Origin: Myrica gale
Lineage: Eukaryota; Streptophyta; Magnoliopsida; Fagales; Myricaceae
Direction of reading: 5' to 3'
Assembly: GCA_963930655.1 (NCBI GenBank)
Contig: OZ005613.1
Location: 13,028,501-13,092,500 of the forward strand
DNA length: 64,000 bases
Shown in pieces: positions 1 to 10,754 of the stretch; positions within the stretch are counted from its first letter, which is position 1, and every line of letters starts with the position of its first letter. The notes under the pieces are model-generated. The model did not search any database, was not told where the DNA came from, and was given only the letters and a program-made list of their open reading frames with translations. Made by a program: the position numbers and the translations under genes.

Positions 1-156
1 GTGCCTGCTTCAATTAATCCAGTGAAAAATAAGACAACCAACTGATACGATGTCGTTGCACATCTTGGAGAATACAAGAAGAATTTATTTCAGTCTCGAG
101 AAGAGGGCTTGCCATGAGAGAGAGAGAGAAGGAGGCTTTGCAGCACAAGGACACTT
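1..156. other. No recognised feature (window edge)
   Basis: There is no open frame of useful length and no motif I recognise. A short GA microsatellite lies at about 117-130. The sequence may belong to an element that begins left of the window. Confidence 0.4.
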
Positions 157-345
157 GTGTTTGTGTTGTAAAATTTTATGGTTGTTAAAATTTTAGGTAT
201 TGGGTTTAGTGAAAAAGTGAAGAGAGAGGTAATTTTTATATTTTTTGTAGTAAATAATAATGATTTGATGGGGAGAGAGAGATTATATTGTAATATTTAA
301 TTGTGTTAAAATTTTAGAGGGGATAAAATTTTGGTACCAGACACA
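157..345 (+). mobile_element. AT-rich MITE-like repeat, copy A
   Basis: About 150 bp here matches 52324-52505 closely by eye, including shared GTGAAAAAGTGAAGAG and GATTTGATGGG blocks in the same order. At the second site the sequence is a discrete insertion inside a gypsy reading frame, which shows that the repeat is mobile. There is no coding capacity. Ends are uncertain here because no target duplication is seen. Related, more diverged copies lie at 11273-11483 (inverted) and about 55700-55830. Confidence 0.6.
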
Positions 346-744
346 TTGTCTAATCGAGCTTGTGGCACAAAGGAAGATGCACACGTGATCCCGGCAAATT
401 AGCTGGATTTGCTCAGATCGAATACTAGGTTAGCCTGACAGTAGCATTTCCTACACGGAGCGCACTGGATCCAGAAGACGTCACTCCCGGTGGAGGTTGT
501 GCTGAATTGGAGAGTTGTGCTAGAGGCATCTGGGTCAGGTTCGGAGGAGACGAGAAGGAGGGCTTCGGATTCAGGCCATGAGAGGAGGATGTGTTGGTTA
601 TTTGGAAAGGGGATTGGGGACTAGGGTCTAGTACTGAAGTGGGGTTGAGGAAGTCGTGGAGAGGAAGAAGAGAAAGCCAAGAAGAAAAAGGAAAGCAGTA
701 AATTGTTCATGAATAGTTGCAGTAATTTTGTTATAATTTGAAGT
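346..744. other. Unassigned, moderately GC-rich stretch
   Basis: This segment is richer in G+C than its surroundings, especially 350-620, but no frame gives a recognisable protein. It could be an untranslated exon or LTR interior. Nothing here decides between them. Confidence 0.3.
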
Positions 745-1032
745 TTGATGCAGAATTTTGGCTTCGTAGTAATTTGGATAGTGGCAGAATTTTGGAGAAT
801 TTGTATTGTGGCAGTAATTTGGCTTGGATGTAATTCTGGTGTTGCTGTAATGTATTGCAGCAGAATTTTGGTTTCTTCATGCTGTAATTTGAGTTGTTGC
901 CAACTTTTGGAAAGTTGCAGCAGAATTTTTAGCTTAAGCAAAATTTTGAAACATTGCAACGGAAATTTGGAAAGTTGCAGCAGAATTTTGGTTTCTTCAT
1001 GCTGTAATTTTGGTATTGCAGCAGAATTTTGA
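745..1032. repeat. Degenerate tandem repeat with GCAGAATTTTGG core
   Basis: The 12-mer GCAGAATTTTGG or close variants recurs at irregular spacing of roughly 35-65 bp, alternating with GTAATTTG blocks. A longer block (AGTTGCAGCAGAATTTT followed by a TTTCTTCATGCTGTAATTT stretch) occurs twice around 860-1012. The open frames that cross it on both strands are low-complexity by-products of the repeat and are not called as genes. Confidence 0.7.
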
Positions 1033-1419
1033 GACTTAAGATATACCAACTCCGGTTGTTCTCTGACGGGGGCTTAGGGTTCACAAGAGAAAGATAAAGA
1101 TTTTGAGATTCGAAGGAAGGCTTTTACTGTAGGTGAAATGAAAGGTCCAGCTAAATGACATCATTTTGTCGTTTCAAAGAGCAACTTAGTTGACAGCTGA
1201 TGTGGCTCTACCGTTAATTAAGCACACGGAATGATGATTTTGTCAAAAGATGATAGTTCATGTATTATTTTGTTAGGATTTAATTCAAAGGACCAAACCG
1301 CTAAAAGGAACAAAACATAAGGACTAAACCGTTAAAATGAGCAAAACCTAAGGACTAAAATACCAATTTTTCAAAAAAAAAAAACATACTGGGAGGTTAT
1401 GGTCCCAAACATGGCGCCG
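1033..1419. other. Intergenic stretch with a short direct repeat
   Basis: No gene is seen. Between about 1290 and 1362 a block of the form AAGGACTAAACCGTTAAAA is repeated about three times with changes, followed by an A-run at about 1373-1384. This resembles one arm of a foldback MITE, but no partner arm is evident. Confidence 0.4.
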
Positions 1420-2020
1420 CAAGTATGAATGTTCATTTGCACCGGCGGTGACCGTTTTAACTGCTAAAACTCTCACCGCTACCGGTAAGGGTGATTATTG
1501 TGCTTCAGCGGTGCGGTGGCGGTGTCAAATATATGATTCCGTTAATTGCGGTTATGGTGACGGTTTTCGTCAAACTGTTACCTACATTACCGTTAACCAC
1601 CCCTAGTTGAGATTTGAGATGATTATTGATTATGTGACATACTTTTATTGGACTTTTGTTGGAATATGTTAGTTGGTTTATGTCACATTGTTGCATACTT
1701 TTATTAGACTTTAGTATTTGTGTTTGAATATGATATTATGTTGGACTTTTGGACAACTTATTTATATTTGTTATGATTACGATATTACGTTTGAATATGT
1801 TACGATATTTGTTCATTTGATACGATTATTGATTATGATATTATGTTAAAAATTTAAACAGCCATAAACAATGAAAAAAATGAAAAAGTCCAAGGAGAAA
1901 ATTCATTTTTTTGCCACAACAGTTATACGGTAACCGTTTAAACCGTATAACTGTTGTGTTAATATCGTTACTGACAAAGACAGTTGGGAAACGTGCCGTT
2001 ACCGTTAATACCGTGCAAAT
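1420..2020. mobile_element. Probable hAT-like remnant with CGGTAACCG-rich ends
   Basis: Both flanks of this segment are rich in CCGTTAAC/CGGTAACCG motifs (1440-1605 and 1925-2015), while the middle is very AT-rich. A terminal-looking ACCGTTAACCACCCCTA lies at about 1590-1606; its reverse complement resembles hAT ends starting TAGGGGTGG. I find no matching second terminus or target duplication, so this is at most a rearranged relic. The hAT assignment is inferred from the end-like motif. Confidence 0.35.
1915..1958. repeat. Perfect inverted repeat, 17-bp arms, 10-nt loop
   Basis: CACAACAGTTATACGGT at 1915-1931 is the exact reverse complement of 1942-1958, separated by a 10-nt spacer. It lies in the CGGTAACCG-rich flank of the hAT-like remnant, where transposase-binding subterminal hairpins are typical. 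Confidence 0.85.
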
Positions 2021-3140
2021 TACGTAAAAATAAAAAATAAAAAGTAACTGATCAGTAAAACAAAAAACGGCAAATATGTTCCGCTGTCTTGACTCTTGCC
2101 GTTGGGAGAGGGCCCAAGTCGGAACGGAACTGACGAGAAGAATCGCCAATTCTGTTGGGTAAACAGATATGCGTGGGACCACAAGAATCTCCACCCACGG
2201 AAAGCCAACAGCCTTACAATTAGTCAATGGATGGAATTAAAGACATCTTTACGTTTTCACCTCACAGCCACGTCACTATTTACCTCTTCAGAAGACGTGC
2301 CCCAACCCATCCCCCCCTCTCTGCAGGTCTGCAGATTGCCAGAATGCTGATGCAGTCTCAGTGCCATTTCCCTACGGGCTTTCGGTAAGCCGGTAAGCAC
2401 CACCTTACCCCACTCCCTGCCACTCCGATCCACGCCCTTTGTTTCTTTCCCATTTTCTTCCCATTTTTTTCTTTTAATTCCAAAAAAACGAAAATATAAA
2501 TTTCCGCCCTTCAATCTTGATTAGAATTGACGTCTTTTGCGTCCATCGCACTCTTTCTGCCGGAATGATGAAAATGCCCCCGACCTGCAAAGTAAAGGGC
2601 GACGGGGAAGGAGCTAATCTCATTCATGCCCATTGACTTTTTCATATTACATTTGATATTTAAGTTTCTTATCAAATACTGATCTGTTGGATCAATTGGG
2701 CTTCAAAATGGGTACATACATATCACGTTGAGAAACTCAAAAACTAATTAGTAATTTTTAAGTTTTTTCCCTTCATCTTTGAGTAGTATGGATTTTTAGA
2801 TTCTCATAAGAAAAAGCTTTCATTTTAGCCTGTACACAACAAAATCGCTATAGCTTGGAGGGGTATTATCGTCAAGTAATGGCAACAAATGCCTTGGGCG
2901 GGCCCACGTTACCGGTCCCAGCCCATATGCGGGAAGGCAGAAGCGCACCGAGAAGAACCAACATTTTTAGGCAAAAGACCCGGCACTTTCTGAGAGATCA
3001 AAGCACGGTACACCACTTTCCTGGCCGGGGAAGATATACGGTATCATGCGGGCCCCAGCCCCACCACGCTTGCACCCTATATATGTCACACACATACGCC
3101 ACAGACTACTTTTATGTACATCCCAATTCCCATGTACGTA

Positions 3141-3215
3141 ATGTTGGCATTTACGTTTTTACTTTTTAAGGTGTTGGCATTTACTTTTTTACTTTTTAAG
3201 GTGTTGGCATTTACT
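3141..3215. repeat. 30-bp tandem repeat, 2.5 copies
   Basis: Units at 3141-3170 and 3171-3200 share the order GTTGGCATTTAC, then a T-rich block, then ACTTTTTAAG. A partial third unit runs to about 3215. The first two copies differ by only two bases, so the duplication is recent. Confidence 0.9.
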
Positions 3216-4033
3216 ATTCATCCTCAAGTACCGAGTATGTCCAGCATCATGCATGGCATGTATTTACCATCAATGTCATAGACATCATAAACATCTACCA
3301 TCGGGCTTCATAGATCTATCAAGTGGGGCCCATTTTTGCAGAGGGTCAAGCGAGGGGGGTAGGACTAGGATCTTCATCTTCTTGCCCTTTTCAGTGTGTT
3401 GCAATTCGAGGCATTTTTAAAGGTGAGTGCGAAAGGCACTGTTTTTTTCGAGCCTCGTGCTCTTTTCCCCTCCGCTTACTCGCATTTACTGTCTACTGAA
3501 GAAATATATATAATCTCTCTTGCAGCTCTCTATCTTTTGGTGCAGAGCAAGTTTAAAGGACTGTTCCCGCGTGGAGACCCTTCAGCTTTCGACTTTTGTC
3601 TATTGTTGTATCATCTCATGCTTACACACACTCTCTCTTTCTAACACACTTTTTTTTGGGTATCCTTTTGTTTTAAGCGATGAGAGGTTCAGAACGAGCG
3701 TGCTTTTGGATCCTTTTCATTGCACTGTTGGTTTCCTGAACCAAACCACATTAAAGTGCAAAGATCTCTAGCTTTACAAAGCCCAAGGAAAGTGCGGTCC
3801 TAGGGTTTTGTTTTCCTTTCTCTGCTAGGGCCGGTCTGGGTCCTGTGTGGAAGCAAGAAATCTTTCTCTATGTTGTTTGCAGGGTCTTAAAAAGATTTAG
3901 TAGCTAGCTGGAAGGGATAGACTATCATGGGTCTGGAACTTTGGTGTGCTAATTAACGGTGGGGTTTGACTGTAGCTAGCTACCAGTTTAGCCTGTTTTG
4001 CGCTTCTCGGTCGGGAAATTAGGGTTAGTTGTT

Positions 4034-4050
4034 GGGGGGGGGGGGGGGGG
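4034..4050. repeat. G17 homopolymer
   Basis: Seventeen consecutive G residues lie between GTT and TAACTG. A run of this length is rare in AT-rich plant DNA and is prone to slippage, so its exact length may reflect sequencing or assembly error. Confidence 0.9.
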
Positions 4051-4798
4051 TAACTGTATGGGAGTCTGGAGGTCTGCGAGATGGGCTTTCTGAAAGAAAA
4101 AGAGTTGTGGAAAGTTCCATGATTGAGCTTTGTACATATGGGTTTTTGTGTTGGACCAAAGAGCACCTTGTTTGAATTTTTGGTTTCTGAACTTGGTAAA
4201 ATTTGAAAACATGCAAAACCAAAAAAAAAAAATTGGAAAAATAATTAGGCAAATATTCCCGAGGAACGATCCTTCATGCATCCTCCGATATGCGATACAA
4301 GTTTCCATAATATAGCCCCCTTTTAATTCAATGGACTACGAAATTAGAAATTTTGTTTAATTAATAGAGTGAAGATGAAAGCAGAGTCAAAGCTATACGA
4401 AATAAACTTGGCATGTGTGATGTGTCAGTTAGGGCTGTTCAGTGGCACCGGAATTTTCCGGTGGCCCCGACACCGGCACCCCGGTGTAGGTGCCGGTTTG
4501 CCATTTTGGGGGAAACCCGGGGGTATTCCCGGTTCCCGGGTTCCCCGGCACCGGGAACCCGGGGGACCGGGAACCGGGTCTCTCTCATTCTTTTATTAAT
4601 ATTTGAAAAAAACGACGTCGTTTTTCTACAACCCCCTCCCCCCTTTTGGCGTGTTTCTTCCCCCCCACCCCCACACCCCTCCCCGAGTCCCCCCCAACCC
4701 TCATTTCTCAAATCCCTAAAATTCTAAAAACTCTCCTCCTTCATCCTTGCGCCGGCGACGTCCCACTCCCCTCCCTCTCCTGCGGCCTGCTTTCTGAG

Positions 4799-5114
4799 TA
4801 TGCTAAGAGGTTTAATGAAATCAAAATCCCTCGCAAGCTTCTGTGGAAGAGAAATCTGGGTACCGTCAAGGTTAGATGCTTCAAAATTTATAAATGCATA
4901 TATAAGCACACACTTGCGGATACTGATGTTTGGATTCCTCCAGTGTTTGAACAAGTAAAATTTGTTTAGATTTATTTCTGTCCAAAATCAATCAAAATAA
5001 CATTTACAGATTTCTGTACGTGCAGTTGGAGTTGCAATTTGAAGATAGGGCAGTGCAGTTCACTGTGGCTCCTATACATGCAGCAATCATTATGCAGTTT
5101 CAAGAGAAAAGGAG
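4799..5114 (+). pseudogene. APC2: Captured fragment of anaphase-promoting complex subunit 2 (APC2)
   Basis: Two exon pieces lie in the hAT element. Exon 4799-4870 follows an AG and ends before GT at 4871; it encodes the segment containing the motifs YAKRF and RKLLWKRNLGTVK. Exon 5026-5114 follows TGCAG and ends before GTAAAC; it encodes LELQFEDR...FTV...HAAIIMQFQEKR. Splicing 4870 to 5026 keeps the frame. I recognise this as the cullin-homology region of plant APC2, the scaffold of the APC/C ubiquitin ligase that drives cyclin destruction. The fragment is about 53 codons against roughly 860 for the whole protein, with no start, no RING-partner surface and no C-terminal winged helix. It is therefore a transduplicated piece, not a gene. 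Intron retention shows capture at DNA level rather than from mRNA. Confidence 0.85.
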
Positions 5115-5563
5115 GTAAACATGAGATTTATCCAGATGCGTTATATAATATCCGTGAATTTCTGTGCATTATATATTATACATCTAGGTTTTAATCGCAT
5201 TTATATTTTCCGCATAAAGTGTTATTTTTGACACTATGTTAGGCATGGTTTTGCATGCATATGGAGTTCATAGTGTAAAAACATTAATATGCACAGAGCT
5301 TTATTAGAAACTTTTTGGGAATAATGCAAACATTAATATGTACATAAGTTACGATTCTTTCAGCAGGTCATTCATTCAACATATATTGACACTTTAGTAG
5401 ATGGATGTGAATAACATATATTGCTTAAATCTTTGATTTTCTATGTATTTGTTGTATTAGTGTAAAGTTTATATTTTTTATGTTTATAATATGTTTAAAA
5501 AATTGTTTAATATAAATATAGGATTACCGGAAACCGCCACCGTTAAGGGCCGGTTTTTGCCCT

Positions 5564-5695
5564 TAACGGTGTAGGTGTAGGTGGCATTTTTTTAAAAACC
5601 GGCATATCCGGTGTAGTTGCCGGTTTTGGCCAAAACCGGCACCTACACCGGATATGCCGGTTTTTAAAAAAATGCCACCTACATCTACACCGTTA
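5564..5695. repeat. Loopless inverted repeat with 66-bp arms
   Basis: Arms 5564-5629 and 5630-5695 are reverse complements with only a few mismatches and no spacer; the centre is TTTTGGCCAAAA. The repeat forms most of the right subterminal region of the hAT element. Transcribed RNA would fold into a nearly perfect 66-bp hairpin. Confidence 0.9.
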
Positions 5696-5732
5696 GGCAC
5701 CTACACCGGGGTTGAACAGCCCTAGTGTCAGT

Positions 5733-7589
5733 CCAAAGAGATTGATTTAATTACTGGTAGGGGCAGTCGCGGACGCGGGGCATTGTCTTTTGTCCAAATA
5801 GAATTGATTATTTTTTCATACTCGAATACTTTTTGTTTGATATATGAGTTTTAATTGCGGGTTAGGGTAAGTTAACGATTATGCTCTTTTAAGAATTTTT
5901 AATGCAGTTTTTATACAATCTTTACGTTTTAACTGAAAAAGTGAAGAAAAATATGTGTTAAATATTTTGAGTTTCCGATATTTCTCGTTCCGAAGAATTA
6001 GAAATTTCTAGATCAACCAAATAATTATACTCGAAATAAGGTGCTAATTAGGATTTCTTTTTCAACAAAAAAGGATATTTTTTACCAACAGAATTTTCAT
6101 GTCCTTGACAAATATATGTGTTGTCACTTTTGAGTGTCTAACTTCTCAATTTTCTTGAAAATTGAGTATTTTTTTTTTATCATTTCACCTAAGAGACGTT
6201 GGTTATACAGTTCTGCTATGCTTCTGGATATAGACATACTTCTGTTGGGCCAGTACAGCCCATCGGATGTTTGGTTTAAGCCCATCTATTGCTTATTCCC
6301 ACTGTGAGGACCCAGACTCTTCTCTCTCTTCCCCATTCCTATTGGCAGGAGCCTTGAGTTCGAACAATCCTCCGGTAGAAACTTCGAAACTCAAGCACTG
6401 TATAACCAACGTAATTTCAAATGAAGGAAACTCTTGGCGAATAGCTAAACTTCGGCTTCTTAAGAAGCTAATTTCTTTGCTAAACTTCGGCTTCGGTTTC
6501 TGTCCGTGTAAAGGAGACGTAACCGTTTCTATACGTTAAAAGATAAATTTATCTTCGTTTGAGTAATCAGCTTTTTACGATGCTTCTAGCACTTCATCGA
6601 CTCACAAAATAACATGCAGTTAGCTGGTTTTTTAATAAAAAAAGATGATTCACTTATAATCGAGCCAGTCAAATTTATTTATTTATTTTAATGGAGAAAG
6701 TCACGTGCTATTCACGTGGAACGAAAACCTTTCAACATAACAACTCTAGTAGATTTGAGAATAAAATACAACAAAAAGTATAGTTTGTGGAGTGAATTGT
6801 AAAGAGTTAAAATATGTGAGATATTTAAGAATAGAGTGATAGTTTGAGGAAAAAAAATGTTGGAGTTTGTGAAAAAGTATAGAGCTGACAATTTTATTTG
6901 GGAAGCATACAATTTTGTGGACCACTTTGAGATTTTGTTTTTTGACAACTTGCAAAATTCAAAATTTTTTTCTTCTAAAAAGTAAGAAAATTTTCATGTC
7001 GCACATAAAGAAAGAAAATAGACAACTAAGGTATAACTCATTAATATTGTATCCAAGGCAAAAGAGAGTATGTGTCTCTATTTACAGAAAATAAGAGAGG
7101 ACAAATATGGGCAAATTTTTTTTGGCTTGCCAGTTTTATGAGGTGAAAGCTTTTACATCTTAAAGAAAATTAACAAATTTTGACACGATTACACCAATTT
7201 CTATCTTCATACTTTTTCATAAACTTTGATGTTGTTTTATTTAAAAATTAATTAAATCAATTCTCTTACATACTCCAATAAAATTCAATTTACATTCAAA
7301 TTATAAGATCCTTATAAATTTTCCTTCGGATTGGTTTTCGGATTTTTTTTACTCTTTGTAAATGCCCTTTCAAATGAATAAAAAATATAAATAAGAAATT
7401 ATTATTACTGCAACAATTAGGAATACCATTACAAACCAGTTATTGTTGTTGCTTCACTTGTTATGATACCGAAGGCAATGTCTATGCACACGTATATATA
7501 TGTTTCACATTTTACAATCACTTATATATGAATTAAAATGATAATTGTAGTTATTTATTATCCATACTTAGAGTTTTATTTTGGTAAGG
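5733..7589. other. AT-rich intergenic DNA, no gene recognised
   Basis: No coding frame with a known domain is present. A sentence-like repeat GCTAAACTTCGGCTT appears twice at about 6444 and 6480. The stretch 6710-6960 resembles the AT-rich MITE family (GTGAAAAAGTATAGAG-type blocks) but ends cannot be set. Confidence 0.4.
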
Positions 7590-8290
7590 ATCTTTCTTTA
7601 CTTTTAAAGGATACTATTTTCCCTTCCGAATTTTGTTCCGCATGACTTATCTAAATGCGTTTTTAGTTGAATAATTATAACATTTTGTTTACTCTCCCTT
7701 GTAATAATCCAAAAAATCTTGGGAAGAAAAAATTTAGAGTGGTTGTCTTGGATCCTTAATTTTGAGACAACTTGTAATACCTTAGGCAGCTATTATAGCC
7801 CAATATACACCTATAACGAGACGTGATAAGATTAATATTTTTAAACCATATAAATAAATCTAAACATCTAATAGATAGGGATAAATACACTTTGCACCCT
7901 TTAACATTGGGGTCTTGAGACTTTGCACCTCTATCTATTATTTGTGTCACATTAATGTATCCACCAACTATTGATTTTAGACACTTTACACTCTCCGTTA
8001 AAATTTTCTTTCTGTTCGGACGAAAATTTAGTTTGGATAAGTTAAACTCTAATGTATGAGTCATCTTAACTATACATGCATATTCATTATGTAGCATAAA
8101 AAAAATTCAAAAACTCTAGCATGCTTGATCAAGTGTACACAATTTTATTTTTCAAAACAACCAATAACATACTAGAAAAAATGCATTATCAATTTTATTG
8201 AAAAAAATACAAAAAATTATTTAAAATAAATTATTAATTTTCTTGAAAAAGTACAAAGAAGTCATCCACAACTTACTAAAATATTTTTGA
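7590..8290. repeat. Local repeat unit, copy 1
   Basis: This segment shares long collinear stretches with 10480-11640 and 12555-13170: a block ending in AATCTTGGGAAGAAAA (about 7700-7730), a TATAG...ATATAAA block, and a downstream block with GCTTGATCAAGTGTACAC and CTTATCAATTTT-like runs. No protein is encoded. Inside it at about 7876-8010 lies one arm of the Mutator-like MITE that is complete in copy 2. The units are diverged, so the amplification is old. Confidence 0.7.
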
Positions 8291-8308
8291 TATCTAAGTG
8301 ATAAATTA

Positions 8309-8349
8309 TTAGGTTGAGTGTTTCTGGCATTAAAGATGAGCTAAGTGAT
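8309..8349. repeat. Direct repeat partner of 10219-10259
   Basis: A 41-bp block starting TAGGTTGAGTGTTTCT is repeated at 10219-10259 with few differences, followed by further similarity (TTTGGTCTTCAATC, GACACGTGTT). The two copies flank the solo LTR at 8492-9958 and belong to the same local amplification as the larger units. Confidence 0.75.
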
Positions 8350-8491
8350 AACTACCATAATTTTGGTCTTCAATCATTGGCGAATTTGACACGTGTTGTA
8401 GTTTTTTGGAGCCTTTGGGTTCGTCTAATTCGTCAATGTAATATCTTTCTCTGCCAGCAAATGGAATAACACTAAACAACAAAATATTCTT

Positions 8492-9958
8492 TGTTAGCCC
8501 AAGATTATTTTCCAAACAATCCATAATAGATTTTGATGATAACAAAGTTCTAAGTTTTGAAGATTTTAAATTTTACATTGTCAATCCACAATTTTTAAAA
8601 TGAATTTCAAAAGATTGAGGTTATTTCTCTAAATTATTTTTAAGTGTACTTGAACACCATTACACAAGTTGATAAGATCAATTTTTCATAATGTAGGTGT
8701 TTAAAGAAGTTTTGAAATGGATTGAGCACTTTCAAGATGCTGATTTTTCTCTCCAGTACTTATAAGCGTCGACACATTGAAGAGTAGTGTCGACACCTGA
8801 CACTTACTCCAGAATGCTGAATTCATGGTGTCGACACATTGAAACTAGTGTCGACACATTGCACTGTCTCCCGACAGCACAATTCCAGACTAAGTTTAAT
8901 GTGTCAACAAATGTTGACCATGTGTAGATACATGGTGCGAATTTGCAGAAATCCTAGAGCGAAACCAACTCATTCAAAATGTTCTAAAATGACTTGGATG
9001 CCTTTCCAACGACATTTTTGAGGGCTTTAATGACCGTTGAAGACCTAGGGGCTATAAGAAGAATGAGATGGAGAGAAAAAGCAAGGATTTGCATCACCAT
9101 TCAAAATCTACATCCGAAAGAGAGAGAGCCAAATTCAAAGAAATCATTTGCATCATCCTTCAAGACCAAAGCTTCATTGTTAAATCTTCTTCTCTTGCTC
9201 ATCATTGCCGACCTAGCCTCCAAAGAGATATAAATTTCTTGAAGAAGAGACAACACACTTGCAATTACTCATTGCCCTAACTTCTAGAGAGAGAAAATGC
9301 TTTGAAGAAGAGGGAAAACCGCATCTACCATGAAAACTTGTGCTCTCACCATCCAAACTTTAGCTTTCATTTAATAATCTTGTATTCTTGCACTCTATTG
9401 AGCTTTCTACTTACTGATTTGGCTTAGAAAGCTATTCCACACTTTTGTGCTTCCCATTTGCTCATTCTGCTTAGAGAGCCTCCTTTGTATCCATCTTTTG
9501 TAAAACACTTGAGTGTTGGGTAAACACTTGTCCTACTCATGAGAGTAGAAGAAATCCCTTGGGTTTTGAGATTTGTTAAGAGAGTTGAAGCTTGAGCTCG
9601 AAAAACACTTTGTAAAGGTTCCTTAGCACCCCGGAAGTTAAGGTGTAGTTGCTATTTGAACAATAGTGAATGAAGCCCAAGGAAGTCAATAGTCTTAGGG
9701 GTGGACGTAGGCAAGTGTTTGTCGAACCACCTAAAATTGCGGTGTCGTCTCTTTAACTCTCTCTCATTATTTGTTCCTTATTCATAATTGTGGTACTTTA
9801 TGCTTTATTATTTATTGTTTATAATTTTCTTAGCATAAACACATTAAGATCTACATTTTATTTGTCAAAAGTATTTTCCAGATCTGCTTTTTTGTCAAAA
9901 AAAGGTAAATTTTTGTTAAACCCAATTCACCACTCTTGAATTTTTATTTAGACTCACA
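8492..9958 (+). mobile_element. Solo LTR, Sirevirus-like copia family, copy 1
   Basis: It begins TGTTAG and ends CTCACA, flanked by a perfect 5-bp duplication TTCTT (8487-8491 and 9959-9963). The 3' part holds the AATTCACCACTCTTG stretch seen as AATTCACCCCC...CTTG in three other copies here. A TATA box lies at 9053-9060. Upstream of it, between 8768 and 8860, are three copies of GTGTCGACAC plus one degenerate copy, matching the position of the CCGGTCGACCGG-like palindromes in the other copies. No polyprotein is present, so it is a recombinational solo LTR. The Sirevirus label is inferred from the palindrome array and end sequences. Confidence 0.75.
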
Positions 9959-9963
9959 TTCTT

Positions 9964-10479
9964 GAGGAGAGATTTGATAACATGGGACAAACAATTCAAA
10001 CCAAAAAACCCTGCAAAAAGAGATATCTCAAATTTAGTCCTGTTCTATGGGATATCTCAAATTTGATTTGGTTCATGAGTCTCTTCCAATCTCTGCCTCT
10101 CTGCATTATTTGCACCTCTATTTAAGTTCAACGAAATTCTTAAGAAGACAATGAAAGAGGAAGAGAAGATTATCCGGGAGGACGAGAGAATCATCAAGAG
10201 TGCTAAAGCAAGCCTTTGCTAGGTTGAGTGTTTCTAGCATTGAAGATGAGCTAAGTGATGGCTAGAGCTTAGAACTGAGAGTACTTTCCGTAATTTTGGT
10301 CTTCAATCTTGGGCGAAATTGACACGTGTTAGTAATTTTATTGGACATGACGACGGGTTGAACATGTCAGGAATTTTCGTCAAGTTGTGGACGAAAATTT
10401 GATGGAAGGGCATATGTGGGAAATGGGTTAAACCACATGGATGGAGGGAAAAAAATAAATACCTTTATTTTGACAAATA
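9964..10479. other. Intergenic stretch, no gene recognised
   Basis: It contains the second member of the 41-bp direct repeat (10219-10259). No coding frame or RNA gene is recognised. Confidence 0.4.
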
Positions 10480-10754
10480 CCTTTCTTTAGAATTAAAGGA
10501 TACTCTTTTCCCTTTCGAATCCTGTTCCGCATAACCTATCTAAACGCGTGTCATTAGTTGAATAATTATAGCATTTTGTTTGCTCTTCCTTGACACAATT
10601 CAAAAAATCTTGGGAAGAAAACCTTGGAGTAGTTTTTGTATATTCTAAATTTTGTGACAACTTCTAATAGCTTCCTACTATAGCTTAATACACACCTAGA
10701 CGCGATACAATTAATACCTTAGATAATATAAAGAATTATAAACATCTAACTAAT

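Larger units (their letters stand above)
2021..4421. other. Long intergenic region, no gene recognised
   Basis: The stretch is more GC-rich than most of the window. It contains TATA-box-like CTATATAT at about 3067-3074 and C-rich tracts near 2310-2330, so it could include a promoter or a non-coding transcript. Open frames are short and show no recognisable domain. I compared it by eye with common plant microRNAs (156, 159, 164, 166, 172) and found no convincing precursor. Confidence 0.35.
4430..5724. mobile_element. Non-autonomous hAT transposon carrying APC2 gene fragments
   Basis: The left end reads TAGGGCTGTTCA and the right end TGAACAGCCCTA, a perfect 12-bp terminal inverted repeat. It is flanked by a perfect 8-bp duplication GTGTCAGT (4422-4429 and 5725-5732), the length typical of hAT elements. 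Subterminal DNA is rich in CCGG/ACCGGC motifs at both sides. No transposase is encoded. The interior holds two exons and an intron derived from the host gene APC2, so this is a hAT counterpart of Pack-MULE elements. The 1295-bp boundary is seen directly; mobilisation in trans by a hAT transposase is inferred. Confidence 0.88.

Noticed and set aside
1505..2514. Cluster of short overlapping frames on both strands
   Set aside because: No frame shows a domain or sensible splice structure, and they overlap hAT-like subterminal repeats.
4413..4727. Pro-rich frames at the left end of the hAT element
   Set aside because: They come from CCGG-rich subterminal DNA and overlap on both strands. No domain or start context supports them.
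6330..6385. GAGTTCGAAC-like box B suggesting a tRNA or SINE
   Set aside because: No box A at the right distance, no acceptor stem, no tail and no flanking duplication.
8764..8860. Repeated GTGTCGACAC considered as a CRISPR-like array
   Set aside because: Spacing is irregular, spacers are not distinct, and the palindromes sit upstream of a TATA box in an LTR of a plant genome.
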